This document shows, in pieces, positions 18,064 to 26,362 of a stretch of 64,000 bases of DNA. This DNA comes from Saccharothrix espanaensis DSM 44229 (GTDB lineage Bacteria; Actinomycetota; Actinomycetes; Mycobacteriales; Pseudonocardiaceae), in the NCBI RefSeq assembly GCF_000328705.1, contig NC_019673.1, positions 3,410,001 through 3,474,000 of the forward strand. The letters run 5' to 3'. A program made the translations under genes and the position numbers. The notes beneath the pieces were generated by a model that saw only the letters and a list, made by a program, of their open reading frames with translations, had not been told where the DNA came from and did not search any database. Position 1 is the stretch's first letter, and each line of letters opens with the position of its first letter.

Positions 18064-18822
18064 ATGCAGGTGCAGATTCTCGGTGCTGTCGCGCTCGCAC
18101 ATGAGGATCGCCGGATGGGTGTCGCGGCCCGCCAGGTGCGCACCCTCCTGGCACTGCTGGCGCTTTCACCGGGATCGCCGGTCCCGTTCGACCAGCTGGT
18201 CGAGGAATTGTGGGCCGGTAAACAGATGGGAAACGCGCGCAACGCGCTACAGGCCAATGTGGTGCGGTTGCGGAAACTCCTGGAGCAGTTCACCGACCGG
18301 CCGGGCGACGAGCTGGTGCGCACGGTGAGCAGCGGCTACCTGCTCGACGTGCCCGCCGACGCGGTGGACGCGCACCTGTTCCGCGAACTCGCCGACAAGG
18401 GCTCCGACCGGGTGCACACCCGGCCGGACGAGGCGATCGAGCTGCTGGAGCGGGCGCTGCGGCTGTGGCGCGGACCGGCGCTGTTCGACGTCAGCGACGG
18501 GCTGAAGTTCCGGATCGAGGCCGCCCGGCTCGACGAGCGCCGGCTCAGCGCCCGCGAGGACCTCATCGCCGCCAAGCTCGCCAACGGGGAGGACCGCGGC
18601 GTGGTCTCCGAGCTCAAGCAGCTCGCCGCCGAGTACCCGGAGCGCGAGCGGTTCAGCGAGCAGCTCATGGTCGCGCTCTACCGCAACGGCCGGCAGACCG
18701 AGGCGCTGGACGTGTTCCACCACACCCGCCGCCGCCTGGCCAGCGAACTGGGGCTGGAGCCCGGCCGCGCGATGCGCCGGCTCTACCAGGCGATCCTCGT
18801 CCACGACCAGGTCTTGCTGTAG
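18064..18822 (+). CDS. SARP family pathway activator (first of two)
   Basis: 252 residues with the SARP layout: an OmpR-type winged helix DNA-binding domain (about 1-95, MQVQILGAV start, then RQVRTLLALLAL and ANVVRLRKLLE) followed by a bacterial transcriptional activation domain (about 98-245, with LRLWRGPAL, RFSEQLMVALYRNGRQTEAL and LASELGLEPG). SARPs bind heptamer direct repeats and recruit RNA polymerase to antibiotic biosynthesis genes. GGGGG upstream serves an ATG at either 18064 or 18058; the second matches the usual SARP N terminus. Another SARP gene follows after 13 bases, so the two form an operon and may bind as partners. Target-like boxes occur at three promoters in this cluster. 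Confidence 0.92.
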   Translation: MQVQILGAVALAHEDRRMGVAARQVRTLLALLALSPGSPVPFDQLVEELWAGKQMGNARNALQANVVRLRKLLEQFTDRPGDELVRTVSSGYLLDVPADAVDAHLFRELADKGSDRVHTRPDEAIELLERALRLWRGPALFDVSDGLKFRIEAARLDERRLSAREDLIAAKLANGEDRGVVSELKQLAAEYPERERFSEQLMVALYRNGRQTEALDVFHHTRRRLASELGLEPGRAMRRLYQAILVHDQVLL

Positions 18823-18835
18823 GAGGGGAAACGAA

Positions 18836-19600
18836 GTGCTGGAGTTCCGGATCCTGGGGCCGGTCGAAGTCCACCACGACGGCGCCGAGGTGCCGTTGGA
18901 CGGGTCCAAGCCGCGCACCGTGCTGACGGCGCTGCTGCTCGCCGACAACGGCGCGGTGTCCGACGCGCAGATGAGCGACTTCCTGTGGGGGCAGCACCCG
19001 CCCGCGACCTACAACGCGCAGATCTACACCTACGTCTCGCGGCTGCGCAAGACGCTGCGCCGGGAGGTCGGCATCACCCGCCGCTCGCGCGGCTACGAAT
19101 TGCGGCCCGCGGCCTGCTCGTTCGACCTGAGGGAATTCGAGGAACAGGCCGCGCAGGGCCAGGCCGCGCTCGCCGCGAACCGCTACGAGGACGCCGCCCG
19201 GCTGCTGCGCGGCGCATTGCGGCTGTGGCGCGGGCCCGCCCTCACCGGCGTTTCCGAGCACCTGTCCGACGCCGAGGCGCCCCGGCTGGAGGAGGCCCGG
19301 ATCGCGGCGCTGGAGAGCCGCATCGAGGCCGACCTGGCGCTGGGCCGGCACGCCCCGCTGCTGCCCGAGCTGACCCGGCTGGTGCACCAGCACCCGCTCC
19401 AGGAGCGCTTCCGCGCCCAGCTCATGACCACCTTCTACCGCTGCGACCGGCAGGCCGACGCGCTCTCGCTCTACGAGGAGGGCCGCCGGATGCTGGCCGA
19501 CGAGCTCGGTATCGACCCCGGCTCGCTGCTGCGCGAGGTGCACCTGGCGATCCTCACCGCCGACCCGGTGCTGCGGGGACCCCGGCGCATCGCCGTATAG
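18836..19600 (+). CDS. SARP family pathway activator (second of two)
   Basis: 254 residues, same architecture as its neighbour: winged helix domain (about 1-92, MLEFRILGPVEV, then KPRTVLTALLLADN and YVSRLRKTLRR) and activation domain (about 95-245, with LRLWRGPAL, FRAQLMTTFYRCDRQADALSLYEEG and LADELGIDPG). The GTG start at 18836 sits behind a strong AGGAGGGG site. The two SARPs share motifs but differ widely in sequence, so they are not a recent duplication. The polyene ACP gene begins 78 bases downstream, so read-through from here into the polyketide operon is possible. Confidence 0.92.
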   Translation: MLEFRILGPVEVHHDGAEVPLDGSKPRTVLTALLLADNGAVSDAQMSDFLWGQHPPATYNAQIYTYVSRLRKTLRREVGITRRSRGYELRPAACSFDLREFEEQAAQGQAALAANRYEDAARLLRGALRLWRGPALTGVSEHLSDAEAPRLEEARIAALESRIEADLALGRHAPLLPELTRLVHQHPLQERFRAQLMTTFYRCDRQADALSLYEEGRRMLADELGIDPGSLLREVHLAILTADPVLRGPRRIAV

Positions 19601-19678
19601 GTCCCCGCATAGGCCGGATATAGCCGCCGAAAGCACGCTGGGAAACGAAGCGGAATCCCGTGTGCTTGGAGGCCCAAG

Positions 19679-19942
19679 GTGACCAGTTCGGTGAGCATCG
19701 ACGCGGACGGCAAGGCGAAGATCAAGGAAATCGTGTCCGAGATCCTCGAGATCGACCCCGAGGAGATGACCGACACCAGCCTGTTCAAGGAGGACCACGA
19801 CGCCGACTCGCTGGGCGCGATCGAGATCCTGTCCGCCCTGGAGCGCACGTTCAGCGTCGAGATCGACCAGGCCGAGCTGACCCGCATGGTCAACCTCGAA
19901 GGCGTCATCGCCGTCGTCGCCGAAGCCCAGGCCGCCAAGTAG
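19679..19942 (+). CDS. Acyl carrier protein of the type II polyene PKS
   Basis: 87 residues forming a single four-helix acyl carrier domain. The phosphopantetheine serine is S44 in DADSLGAIEI, with acidic flanks typical of discrete type II ACPs. The GTG start at 19679 follows CTTGGAGG. It opens the run of polyketide genes (KS-alpha, CLF, dehydratases, ketoreductase) and should carry the growing chain for all of them. A second ACP, in the aminoacyl operon at 36029, is only distantly similar, which suggests that the two carriers have separate partners. Confidence 0.92.
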   Translation: MTSSVSIDADGKAKIKEIVSEILEIDPEEMTDTSLFKEDHDADSLGAIEILSALERTFSVEIDQAELTRMVNLEGVIAVVAEAQAAK

Positions 19943-19970
19943 GCCGCGGCGCGGGCGCTGGGAGGACACG

Positions 19971-21203
19971 ATGCGCGACGGAGGGCGGCAGCCGCGCCGG
20001 GTGGTGGTCACGGGACTTGGCGTGGTCACCAGCATCGGCATCGGCGTCACCGAGTTCCTGGCCGGCCTGCGCGAGGGCCGCAGCGGCGTCAAGCCGATCA
20101 CCTCGTTCGACACCACCGGCTTCAGCCACGCCAACGGCTGCGAGGTCGCCGACTTCGACCCGGCGGCGTGGCTGGAGCGGGTCGACCCGGACGAGCTGGG
20201 CCGGGCGAGCCAGTTCTCCGCCGCCGCGGCCCGGATGGCCGTCGCCGACGCGGCGATGAGCCTGGACGAGCTGCGCGGCAAGCGCGCCCTGGTGTCGGTC
20301 GGCACGACCGACGCCGAGTCCCGCGACCTGGACAACCTGATCGCCGACCAGCTCCGGGACGGCCCGGAGTCGCTGGACCCGGTGGTGGCCCGCCGGTCCA
20401 CGGCCGGCCGGCTGTCCTCCAGCATCGTCCGCGAGCTGGAACTGGCCGACGTCGAGGCGGTCACCATCCCGACCGCGTGCGCGGCCGGCAACTACGCCAT
20501 CGGCTACGGCTTCGACGCCATCCGCGAGGGCGAGGTCGAGGTGGCGCTGTGCGGCGGCGCGGACGCCGTGTGCCGCAAGACCTTCACCGGGTTCTACCGG
20601 CTGGGCACCATCGCGCCGGAGGTCTGCCAGCCGTTCGAGAAAAACCGCAAGGGCATCCTGACCGGCGAGGGCGCGGGCATCCTGGTGATGGAGTCGCTGG
20701 AGTCGGCACTGGCCCGCGGCGCGCGGATCTACGCCGAGGTGCTCGGCTACGGCCTCAACTGCGACGCCAACCACCCGGTGGCCCCGGACCGCGACTCGCT
20801 GGCCCGGTGCATCGAGCTCGCGCACCGCAACGCGGGCGTGAAGCCGGCGGACATCGACTTCATCTCCGCCCACGGCACCGGCACGAAGGCCAACGACGTC
20901 ACCGAGTCCGGCGCGATCCGGCAGGTGTTCGACACGCCGCCGCCGGTGGTGTCGATCAAGTCGATGCTCGGCCACTCGATGGGCGCGGCGAGCGCGCTGG
21001 CGTCGGCGGCGTGCGCGCTGGCGATCCAGGAGGGCTTCATCCCGCCCACGATCAACCACCACGAGACCGACCCCGAGTGCGGCGTGGACTGCGTGCCGAA
21101 CACGGCCCGGCCGGCGAACCTCGACGTGGTGCAGAACAACGCCCTGGCGTTCGCGGGCAACAACGCGGTGCTGATCCTGGGCCGGTACCGGGACGAGGGC
21201 TGA
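19971..21203 (+). CDS. Beta-ketoacyl-ACP synthase, KS-alpha subunit
   Basis: 410 residues of the KAS II/FabF family with a complete catalytic triad: C170 in TACAAGNY, H301 in SAHGTGT and H335 in MLGHSMGA. It condenses malonyl-ACP with the growing acyl-ACP. Its partner is the Cys-less chain-length factor at 22887; in aromatic systems KS and CLF genes are adjacent, whereas here two genes lie between them. Combined with ketoreductase and dehydratases but no enoylreductase, it should build a conjugated polyene chain. The chain length cannot be read from sequence. Confidence 0.93.
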   Translation: MRDGGRQPRRVVVTGLGVVTSIGIGVTEFLAGLREGRSGVKPITSFDTTGFSHANGCEVADFDPAAWLERVDPDELGRASQFSAAAARMAVADAAMSLDELRGKRALVSVGTTDAESRDLDNLIADQLRDGPESLDPVVARRSTAGRLSSSIVRELELADVEAVTIPTACAAGNYAIGYGFDAIREGEVEVALCGGADAVCRKTFTGFYRLGTIAPEVCQPFEKNRKGILTGEGAGILVMESLESALARGARIYAEVLGYGLNCDANHPVAPDRDSLARCIELAHRNAGVKPADIDFISAHGTGTKANDVTESGAIRQVFDTPPPVVSIKSMLGHSMGAASALASAACALAIQEGFIPPTINHHETDPECGVDCVPNTARPANLDVVQNNALAFAGNNAVLILGRYRDEG

Positions 21204-21205
21204 CG

Positions 21206-21925
21206 GTGGACGGCAAGGCGCAGGCGCTGTTCCTTCACGGACTGGCGGGCAAGGCGGCGGTCTGGGACCCGATCGCCGCCGCGCTGCCCGACCGGTTCGC
21301 CACCACCAGGCCGGACCTGCCCTGGCACGGCATGGCCGACCCGGCGTGGGCGCACCTGCCCGACCCGGGCCGGTACCTGGTGGACGCGGTGTGGGACGGC
21401 CACGACGTCGTGGTGGCGCACTCGATGGCGGCCATGCTGCTGGTCGAGTGCTACGCCCAGGGCCGGGTCCGGCCGCGCCCGACCGTGCTGCTGTGCCCGT
21501 TCTACCGCCCGGACCCGGCCGACTTCGACTGGCCGACGATCTCCTACTACCTCAACGACTTCCACCGCACGTTCACCGAGGCCCTGCGGGTCGGCGAGAC
21601 CGCCCGCTTCCCGGAGAGCCGCCGCGAGTGGCTGGCCCGGTCGCTGCGCGACCAGGTCGGCCCCTACGGCTGGACGCGGTGGTTCGAGACCTACCTGCGC
21701 ACCCCGTTGCTCGACCTCGGCGCGATCGGCGCGCCGGTGCTGGTGGTGAGCGGCGTGGACGACGTCGCCGCCCGCCCCGAGGACGGCCGCGCGCTGGCCA
21801 AAGCGCTGCCCCGCGCCCGGTTCGAGCTGCTCGACGGGTGCGGCCACTTCCCGATGATCGAACAGCCCGACCGGCTCGCGGCCCTGGTCCGCGACTTCTT
21901 CGAGGAAAGCCTGGAGTTGACGTGA
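21206..21925 (+). CDS. Alpha/beta hydrolase (possible type II editing or release enzyme)
   Basis: 239 residues of alpha/beta hydrolase fold with an oxyanion segment FLHGLAGKAAVW, nucleophile elbow VVAHSMAAM, an Asp in SGVDDVAA and a His in GCGHFPMIEQPD. The GTG start lies two bases after the KS-alpha stop, and the stop overlaps the next gene, so it is translated with the polyketide enzymes. It may remove stalled acyl groups or release the polyene from its ACP. Release would compete with transfer to the NRPS, so an editing role is the more economical guess. Confidence 0.75.
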   Translation: MDGKAQALFLHGLAGKAAVWDPIAAALPDRFATTRPDLPWHGMADPAWAHLPDPGRYLVDAVWDGHDVVVAHSMAAMLLVECYAQGRVRPRPTVLLCPFYRPDPADFDWPTISYYLNDFHRTFTEALRVGETARFPESRREWLARSLRDQVGPYGWTRWFETYLRTPLLDLGAIGAPVLVVSGVDDVAARPEDGRALAKALPRARFELLDGCGHFPMIEQPDRLAALVRDFFEESLELT

Positions 21926-22890
21926 CGACCACCTCCGTTTCGCTGCGCCCCCGCTACGAGGGCTCCAACATCTGCACCTGGATCGGCTTCAAGCACGTCA
22001 ACTACATGGTCGAAGAGGCCGTGCTGGACCACCTGCGGCAGAGCGGGTTCCCGGCCGGGCAGCTCTACGAGCGCTTCGGCCTGTGCACCGACATCGTGGA
22101 CCTGGACACCAAGATCCTCACCGCGTTCCACATCGACGACCTGGCGCAGGCCACCGTCTCCAGGGTCCGCCCCGAATCGGCCACCCAGGACGGGGGTCCG
22201 CTCAAGCTGCTGGTGGAGCTGACCGTCGAGCGCGACGACAAGACCGTGAAGGCGGTCAAGTCCAAGGTGTCCGTGTCGTTCCGGCTGGACCCGCACGGCT
22301 TCGACGCCGAGCCGGTCCCGGCCGCGCTCGCGCCGCACGTCGTGGAGCGGATCGCCGCCCCGGCCAAGACCACCGGTGCCACCGCGCCGATCCCGGTCGG
22401 CGACGCGGACCCGCTGGACCTGCTCACCGCCGGGCGCAACGCCTTCGCCTGGGCGTGGCGGATCCCGTACTTCTACTGCCACTTCACCGAGCGCGTGCAG
22501 ATGTCGGGCTACCTCCGCCAGATGGAGGAGATCCTGGACCTGTTCGTCGAGGACCGGGGCGCATCCATCAAGACCCTGCTGGACGAGCAGAACTGGATCC
22601 CGGTGGTGCCGCACTCGCGGATCACCTTCACCGAAGAGGCGAACATGGAGGAGACGCTCTACACGGTGTTCACCGTGGAGGAGGTCTTCAAGAAGTTCAC
22701 CTTCACCGCGCGGATGGACTGCTACGTGCTGCGCGACGGCGAGCTGGTGCAGACCGCCACCGGCAAGATCACCCACGGCTGGGCGGTGATCGAGAACCGC
22801 AAGGACTGGAGCCTGGTGAACTTCGACGACCGGCTCATCGGCGCGATCACCGGCAAGGCGGGGTCGCTGTCCGGCCGGGGCGTGTCGTGA
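21922..22890 (+). CDS. Hotdog-fold protein, probable double-hotdog thioesterase
   Basis: 322 residues that look like two hotdog-fold halves: the first about 1-130, starting near FKHVNYMVEEAVLDHLRQ, and the second about 165-310, with NAFAWAWRIPYFYCHFTERVQ and TFTARMDCYVLRDGELVQTATG. Each half has the pattern of acyl-ACP or acyl-CoA thioesterases (long helix, then strands). I cannot name a characterised homologue with confidence. Overlapping GTG/TGA junctions on both sides lock it into the polyene operon, so a role on ACP-bound acyl chains (hydrolysis, dehydration or double-bond handling) is likely. Confidence 0.6.
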   Translation: MTTTSVSLRPRYEGSNICTWIGFKHVNYMVEEAVLDHLRQSGFPAGQLYERFGLCTDIVDLDTKILTAFHIDDLAQATVSRVRPESATQDGGPLKLLVELTVERDDKTVKAVKSKVSVSFRLDPHGFDAEPVPAALAPHVVERIAAPAKTTGATAPIPVGDADPLDLLTAGRNAFAWAWRIPYFYCHFTERVQMSGYLRQMEEILDLFVEDRGASIKTLLDEQNWIPVVPHSRITFTEEANMEETLYTVFTVEEVFKKFTFTARMDCYVLRDGELVQTATGKITHGWAVIENRKDWSLVNFDDRLIGAITGKAGSLSGRGVS

Positions 22891-23933
22891 CCACCGCTCT
22901 GGAGTCCGGTGTGGACACCCTGGTCTTCTCGGCGTGGTCGGCGGTCTCGCCCTTCGGGGTGGGCTCGGCGGCGTTCGCCGAGGGCGTGCGGGCGGGCGCT
23001 TCGGCGCTCGCCCCGTCCGACGGCCCGTTCCCGACGGCCGCCCTGGTGCCCGACTTCAGCGCGCAGGAGGCGTTGGGGCGCAAGGGGACCCGCTCGATGG
23101 ACCGGGTGACGGCGCTGGCCGTGAGCACGGTCGGCCGGCTGCTGGAGGAGTGCGGCCCCGACCTGCTGGCGCAGCCCGACCGGGTCGGCGTCGTGCTGGG
23201 CACCGGCTCGGGCAGCGTGCAGTCCATCATGGACTTCACCCGCGACGCGCTGACCGGCGACAAGCCCTACCACGTCGACCCCGCGCTGTTCCCGAACACG
23301 GTGATGAACCGGGCCGCCGGGCAGAGCGCGATCTGGCACAAGATCAAGGGCCCCAACACGACCATCGCGGGCGGCGCGCTCACCGGCCTGCTCGCGCTGA
23401 GCTACGCCACCCGGCTGCTGCGCGGCGGGCACTGCGACCGCGTGCTGGTCGGCGCGGCCGAGGAGTACTCGACGCAGCGCGCGTGGCTGGAGTGGCGCGG
23501 CAGCGAGGGTTCCGCCGCACCGCTGGGCGAGGGCGGCGCGGTGTTCCTGCTGGAGTCCGAGCACGCCGCCGCGGCCGCCGGCCGCCCGGTGCTGGCCCGA
23601 CCGGTCGCCACCCGGTTCCGCGGCTTCTTCGAGCCCTCCGGCGCGGGTGCCGCGCTGACCACGTGCGTGCGCTCGGCGTTGGCGGAAGCCGGTGTGGCCG
23701 CCGATGACATCGCATTCGTCTCCACGGACGGCGCGCACGAGGACGCGGTCGTCGAGGCGCTGGGCCGCACGCCCGAGTGGGTCCGGTGCGCGCCGCTGGT
23801 CGGCGACACCTCCGCCGCCGCCGCCAGCTTCCAGCTCGCGGCCGCCGTCGCGACCGGTCGTTCCGGGCACGCCCTGGTGACCGGCGTCGAGTCCGACGGC
23901 ACGGTCGGCTGCACGGTGCTGGAGCTGCCGTGA
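22887..23933 (+). CDS. Chain-length factor (KS-beta)
   Basis: 348 residues with the ketosynthase fold but without the catalytic Cys: the segment NTTIAGGALTGL stands where KS-alpha has TACAAGNY, placing Gly at about residue 162. The usual His motifs are also absent, replaced by VSTDGAHED and LVGDTSAAAA. It should form a heterodimer with KS-alpha and set chain length. The GTG start overlaps the preceding stop, and the TGA overlaps the next start. At 348 residues it is shorter than aromatic-PKS CLFs (about 400), as seen in polyene-type systems. Confidence 0.85.
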   Translation: MTTALESGVDTLVFSAWSAVSPFGVGSAAFAEGVRAGASALAPSDGPFPTAALVPDFSAQEALGRKGTRSMDRVTALAVSTVGRLLEECGPDLLAQPDRVGVVLGTGSGSVQSIMDFTRDALTGDKPYHVDPALFPNTVMNRAAGQSAIWHKIKGPNTTIAGGALTGLLALSYATRLLRGGHCDRVLVGAAEEYSTQRAWLEWRGSEGSAAPLGEGGAVFLLESEHAAAAAGRPVLARPVATRFRGFFEPSGAGAALTTCVRSALAEAGVAADDIAFVSTDGAHEDAVVEALGRTPEWVRCAPLVGDTSAAAASFQLAAAVATGRSGHALVTGVESDGTVGCTVLELP

Positions 23934-24268
23934 GCACGGCCGGCCCGGTGTCGCCCTCGGTGTCCACTTCGGCAGTGCACGTGGACCCGGCGGACCCCGT
24001 GTTCGCCGGGCACTACCCCGGCTTCCCGATCCTGCCGGGCCTCTTCGTGGTCGAGCACGTGCGCGCGGCCCTGCGCGAACAGGAGCCGGGGCTTCGGGTG
24101 ACGGCGCTGGACCGGGCCAAGTTCCTGCGCCCGGTGTTCCCCGGCGACGACCTCGCCATCGAGACGACGCTGACGCGCGAGGAGGACCAGGTGCGCTGCG
24201 TGGCCAAGGTGTCCACGGCGGCGGGCCCGGTCGCCGAGTTCAAGCTCCGGCTGGGAGGTGCGGCGTGA
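23930..24268 (+). CDS. FabZ-like hotdog dehydratase subunit with catalytic His
   Basis: 112 residues, a single hotdog domain. It keeps the dehydratase signature GHYPGFPILPG with H28 in the catalytic position, followed by a Glu in VVEHVRAAL. The next gene encodes a second hotdog protein lacking this His, so the two probably pair as a heterodimer in which this subunit supplies the His. Together they should remove water from beta-hydroxyacyl-ACP to create each conjugated double bond. Overlapping start and stop codons join it to both neighbours. Confidence 0.82.
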   Translation: MSTAGPVSPSVSTSAVHVDPADPVFAGHYPGFPILPGLFVVEHVRAALREQEPGLRVTALDRAKFLRPVFPGDDLAIETTLTREEDQVRCVAKVSTAAGPVAEFKLRLGGAA

Positions 24269-24729
24269 CCGGTGTGGACGCGATCCGGCGGATCATCCCG
24301 CACCGCCACCCGGTGCTGCTGGTGGACCGGGTGGTCGAGGTGGACCCCGGCCGGGGCATCGTCACGCTCAAGGCCGTGAGCGGGAGCGAGCCCTGCTACG
24401 CCGACGGGACCGAGGACGCCTACCCGGTCGGGCTGCTGCTGGAGTCGTGGGCGCAGTCCGCCGTGCTGCTGACCCGGTGGGAGAACCCCAACCCGGACGT
24501 GCTGGCCGACAAGGTGGAGCTGATCACCGGCATCCGCGACGTCGTGCTGCACGCCGAGGTGTTCCCCGGTGACGTGGTCGAGCACCACGTGCAGGTGGTC
24601 CGCGAGGTCGCGGACGCCGCGATCCTCGCCGGCCACAGCGTGGTCGCGGGCCGCAAGGTGCTGGAGATCGGTTCGTTCACGATGGCGCGGCGCGGCGTCG
24701 AGGTGCTGCGCCCGGAGGGAGTGGCATGA
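24265..24729 (+). CDS. FabZ-like hotdog dehydratase subunit lacking the catalytic His
   Basis: 154 residues, typical FabZ length, with the FabZ opening [19 protein letters not shown]. Where FabZ has HFPGxPVMPG, this protein has a [18 protein letters not shown] sequence: the His is gone, but the Glu of the LLLESWAQ helix remains. This complements the His-bearing subunit encoded just upstream, and heterodimeric dehydratases are known from polyene-type type II PKS systems. An independent active enzyme is unlikely. Its GTG start overlaps the previous stop by four bases. Confidence 0.8.
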   Translation: MTGVDAIRRIIPHRHPVLLVDRVVEVDPGRGIVTLKAVSGSEPCYADGTEDAYPVGLLLESWAQSAVLLTRWENPNPDVLADKVELITGIRDVVLHAEVFPGDVVEHHVQVVREVADAAILAGHSVVAGRKVLEIGSFTMARRGVEVLRPEGVA

Positions 24730-25460
24730 GGCGCGTCGCACTGGTCACCGGGGGCTCCCGGGGCATCGGGCACCGGGTGGTGACCCGGCTGGCCCAGGAC
24801 GGGTACGACGTGGCGTTCTGCTACCAGGCCAACAAGGACGCCGCCGACGTGGTGGCCAAGGAGGCCGCCGAGGCCGGCGCCGCCGTGTTCGTCGCGCAGG
24901 TCGACGTGGCCGAGAAGCGCGAGGTCGACCGGTTCGTCAAGGACGCCGAGAAGGAACTCGGGCCGCTGCACGCCGTCGTGTCGTGCGCGGGCATCGTCCG
25001 GGACAACCCGTTGGTGCTGCTGAAGGAGGAGGACTGGCAGCGGGTGCTGCGGGTCAACCTCGACGGCACCTACCACCTGTGCAAGGCCGCCGCGTTCGCG
25101 ATGATGAAGCGCAAGGCGGGCTCGCTGGTCACGCTGTCGTCGGTGGCGGGGGTCTACGGCAACGCCGCGCAGACCAACTACTCCGCGTCCAAGGCCGGGA
25201 TCATCGGGTTCAGCAAGGCGCTGTCCAAGGAGGTCGGCAAGTACGGCATCCGGGTCAACGCGGTCGCGCCCGGCTTCATCGAGACCGACATGGTCGCGGG
25301 CCTGGGCGAGGACTTCGCGGCGAAGATGACCGCGCAGATCCCGCTGGGGCGCTTCGGGAAGCCCGAAGAGGTCGCCGACCTGGTGGCGTTCCTGGTGTCG
25401 GACCGGGCGTCCTACGTCACCGGCCAGGTGTTCGGCGTCGACGGCGGTCTGGTGATCTGA
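24726..25460 (+). CDS. 3-ketoacyl-ACP reductase (FabG family)
   Basis: 244 residues of the short-chain dehydrogenase family: nucleotide-binding [11 protein letters not shown] at the N terminus, CAGIVRDN, catalytic Ser in TLSSVAG, and Tyr-Lys in NYSASKAG. The C terminus [12 protein letters not shown] is typical of FabG. It should reduce the beta-keto group after each KS-CLF condensation with NADPH. No enoylreductase occurs in the operon, consistent with a fully conjugated product. The ATG overlaps the dehydratase stop. Confidence 0.93.
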   Translation: MRRVALVTGGSRGIGHRVVTRLAQDGYDVAFCYQANKDAADVVAKEAAEAGAAVFVAQVDVAEKREVDRFVKDAEKELGPLHAVVSCAGIVRDNPLVLLKEEDWQRVLRVNLDGTYHLCKAAAFAMMKRKAGSLVTLSSVAGVYGNAAQTNYSASKAGIIGFSKALSKEVGKYGIRVNAVAPGFIETDMVAGLGEDFAAKMTAQIPLGRFGKPEEVADLVAFLVSDRASYVTGQVFGVDGGLVI

Positions 25461-25461
25461 G

Positions 25462-26151
25462 ATGAGCAAGCACCCGAAGTTCTACTTCTCGTTGCGCAGC
25501 CCGTACTCCTGGCTCGCGTTCCACGACCTGCTGCGCGACGCGCCCGACGTCGCCGACGCGATCGACTGGGCCCCGTTCTGGGAACCGGACGAGCGCAACG
25601 ACCAGGCGCTGAAGGAACGCGGCGAGCAGTTCCCGTACGTGGCGATGTCGCGCGCCAAGCACCTCTACATCCTCCAGGACGTGGCCCGGCTCGCCGGCGC
25701 GCGCGGGCTGTCGGTGAAGTGGCCGGTCGACCGCGAACCGGTGTGGGAGGTGCCGCACCTGGGCTACCTGGTCGCGCTGCGGTCGGGGCTGGGCCGCGAG
25801 TACATCGCCGAGGTGTGCTCCGCGCGCTGGCAGCACGGTCGGGACATCTGCGACCGGGCGACCGTCGCGGACATCGCGGCCCGGCTGGGTCTGGACGCCG
25901 ACGAGGTGTCGAACGCCGCCGACGACCCGGACCTGCGGGCGCGCGGCGTGGAACTGCTGATGGACGTCTGCCGGGACGGCGTGTTCGGCGTCCCGTTCTT
26001 CGTGCACCGGTTCACCCGCTTCTGGGGCGTCGACCGCCTGCCGGACTTCGTCGCCCACGTCCGGTCCAAGCTCGCCCCGGCCGGCGCCCTGCCCGAACCG
26101 GTCGCGCACGCCGCGTCGGCCGAAGCCGGCCACGAGGGCGGCTGCGGCTGA
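25462..26151 (+). CDS. DsbA-fold isomerase (2-hydroxychromene-2-carboxylate isomerase-like)
   Basis: 229 residues of the DsbA/kappa-GST fold. The start FYFSLRSPYSWLA has the Ser-Pro-Tyr pattern of 2-hydroxychromene-2-carboxylate isomerases rather than a CxxC redox motif, and GVFGVPFFV supplies the cis-Pro loop. These enzymes isomerise double bonds using glutathione or a similar thiol. As the last gene of the polyene operon it could turn an E double bond into Z, which in cinnamoyl-type pathways allows ring closure; that role is inference. A hairpin at 26165-26194 follows it. Confidence 0.82.
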   Translation: MSKHPKFYFSLRSPYSWLAFHDLLRDAPDVADAIDWAPFWEPDERNDQALKERGEQFPYVAMSRAKHLYILQDVARLAGARGLSVKWPVDREPVWEVPHLGYLVALRSGLGREYIAEVCSARWQHGRDICDRATVADIAARLGLDADEVSNAADDPDLRARGVELLMDVCRDGVFGVPFFVHRFTRFWGVDRLPDFVAHVRSKLAPAGALPEPVAHAASAEAGHEGGCG

Positions 26152-26164
26152 CCCACCCCGCACC

Positions 26165-26194
26165 CCCGCGACCGGTCCCGACGCCGGTCGCGGG
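26165..26194. terminator. Terminator-like hairpin after the polyene operon
   Basis: CCCGCGACCGG (26165-26175) and CCGGTCGCGGG (26184-26194) form a perfect 11-bp stem around an 8-base loop, starting 14 bases after the isomerase stop. There is no T tract, as is common for actinomycete terminators. It probably ends the transcript that begins at the SARP or ACP genes. The remaining gap up to 26362 shows nothing else. Confidence 0.65.
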
Positions 26195-26362
26195 CGTGGG
26201 CGATCCGCCCTGGCCTTCGCCGCCGAGGGCGGACACCGGTAGTGCCGGCGGCTGCGCCTGACGCACGGGCGTTCGTGGTCGACCGGCGGGTCCGGTGTGG
26301 ACGGGCGCGGTGCGGGTGGGTGAAACGGTTCACTACGCTGACCTCGATCACGAGGAGGCGAC

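Noticed and set aside
19601..19678. A SARP box in front of the polyene ACP gene
   Set aside because: The 78-base gap holds no TCAGC repeats; the operon may be read through from the SARP genes or use another promoter.
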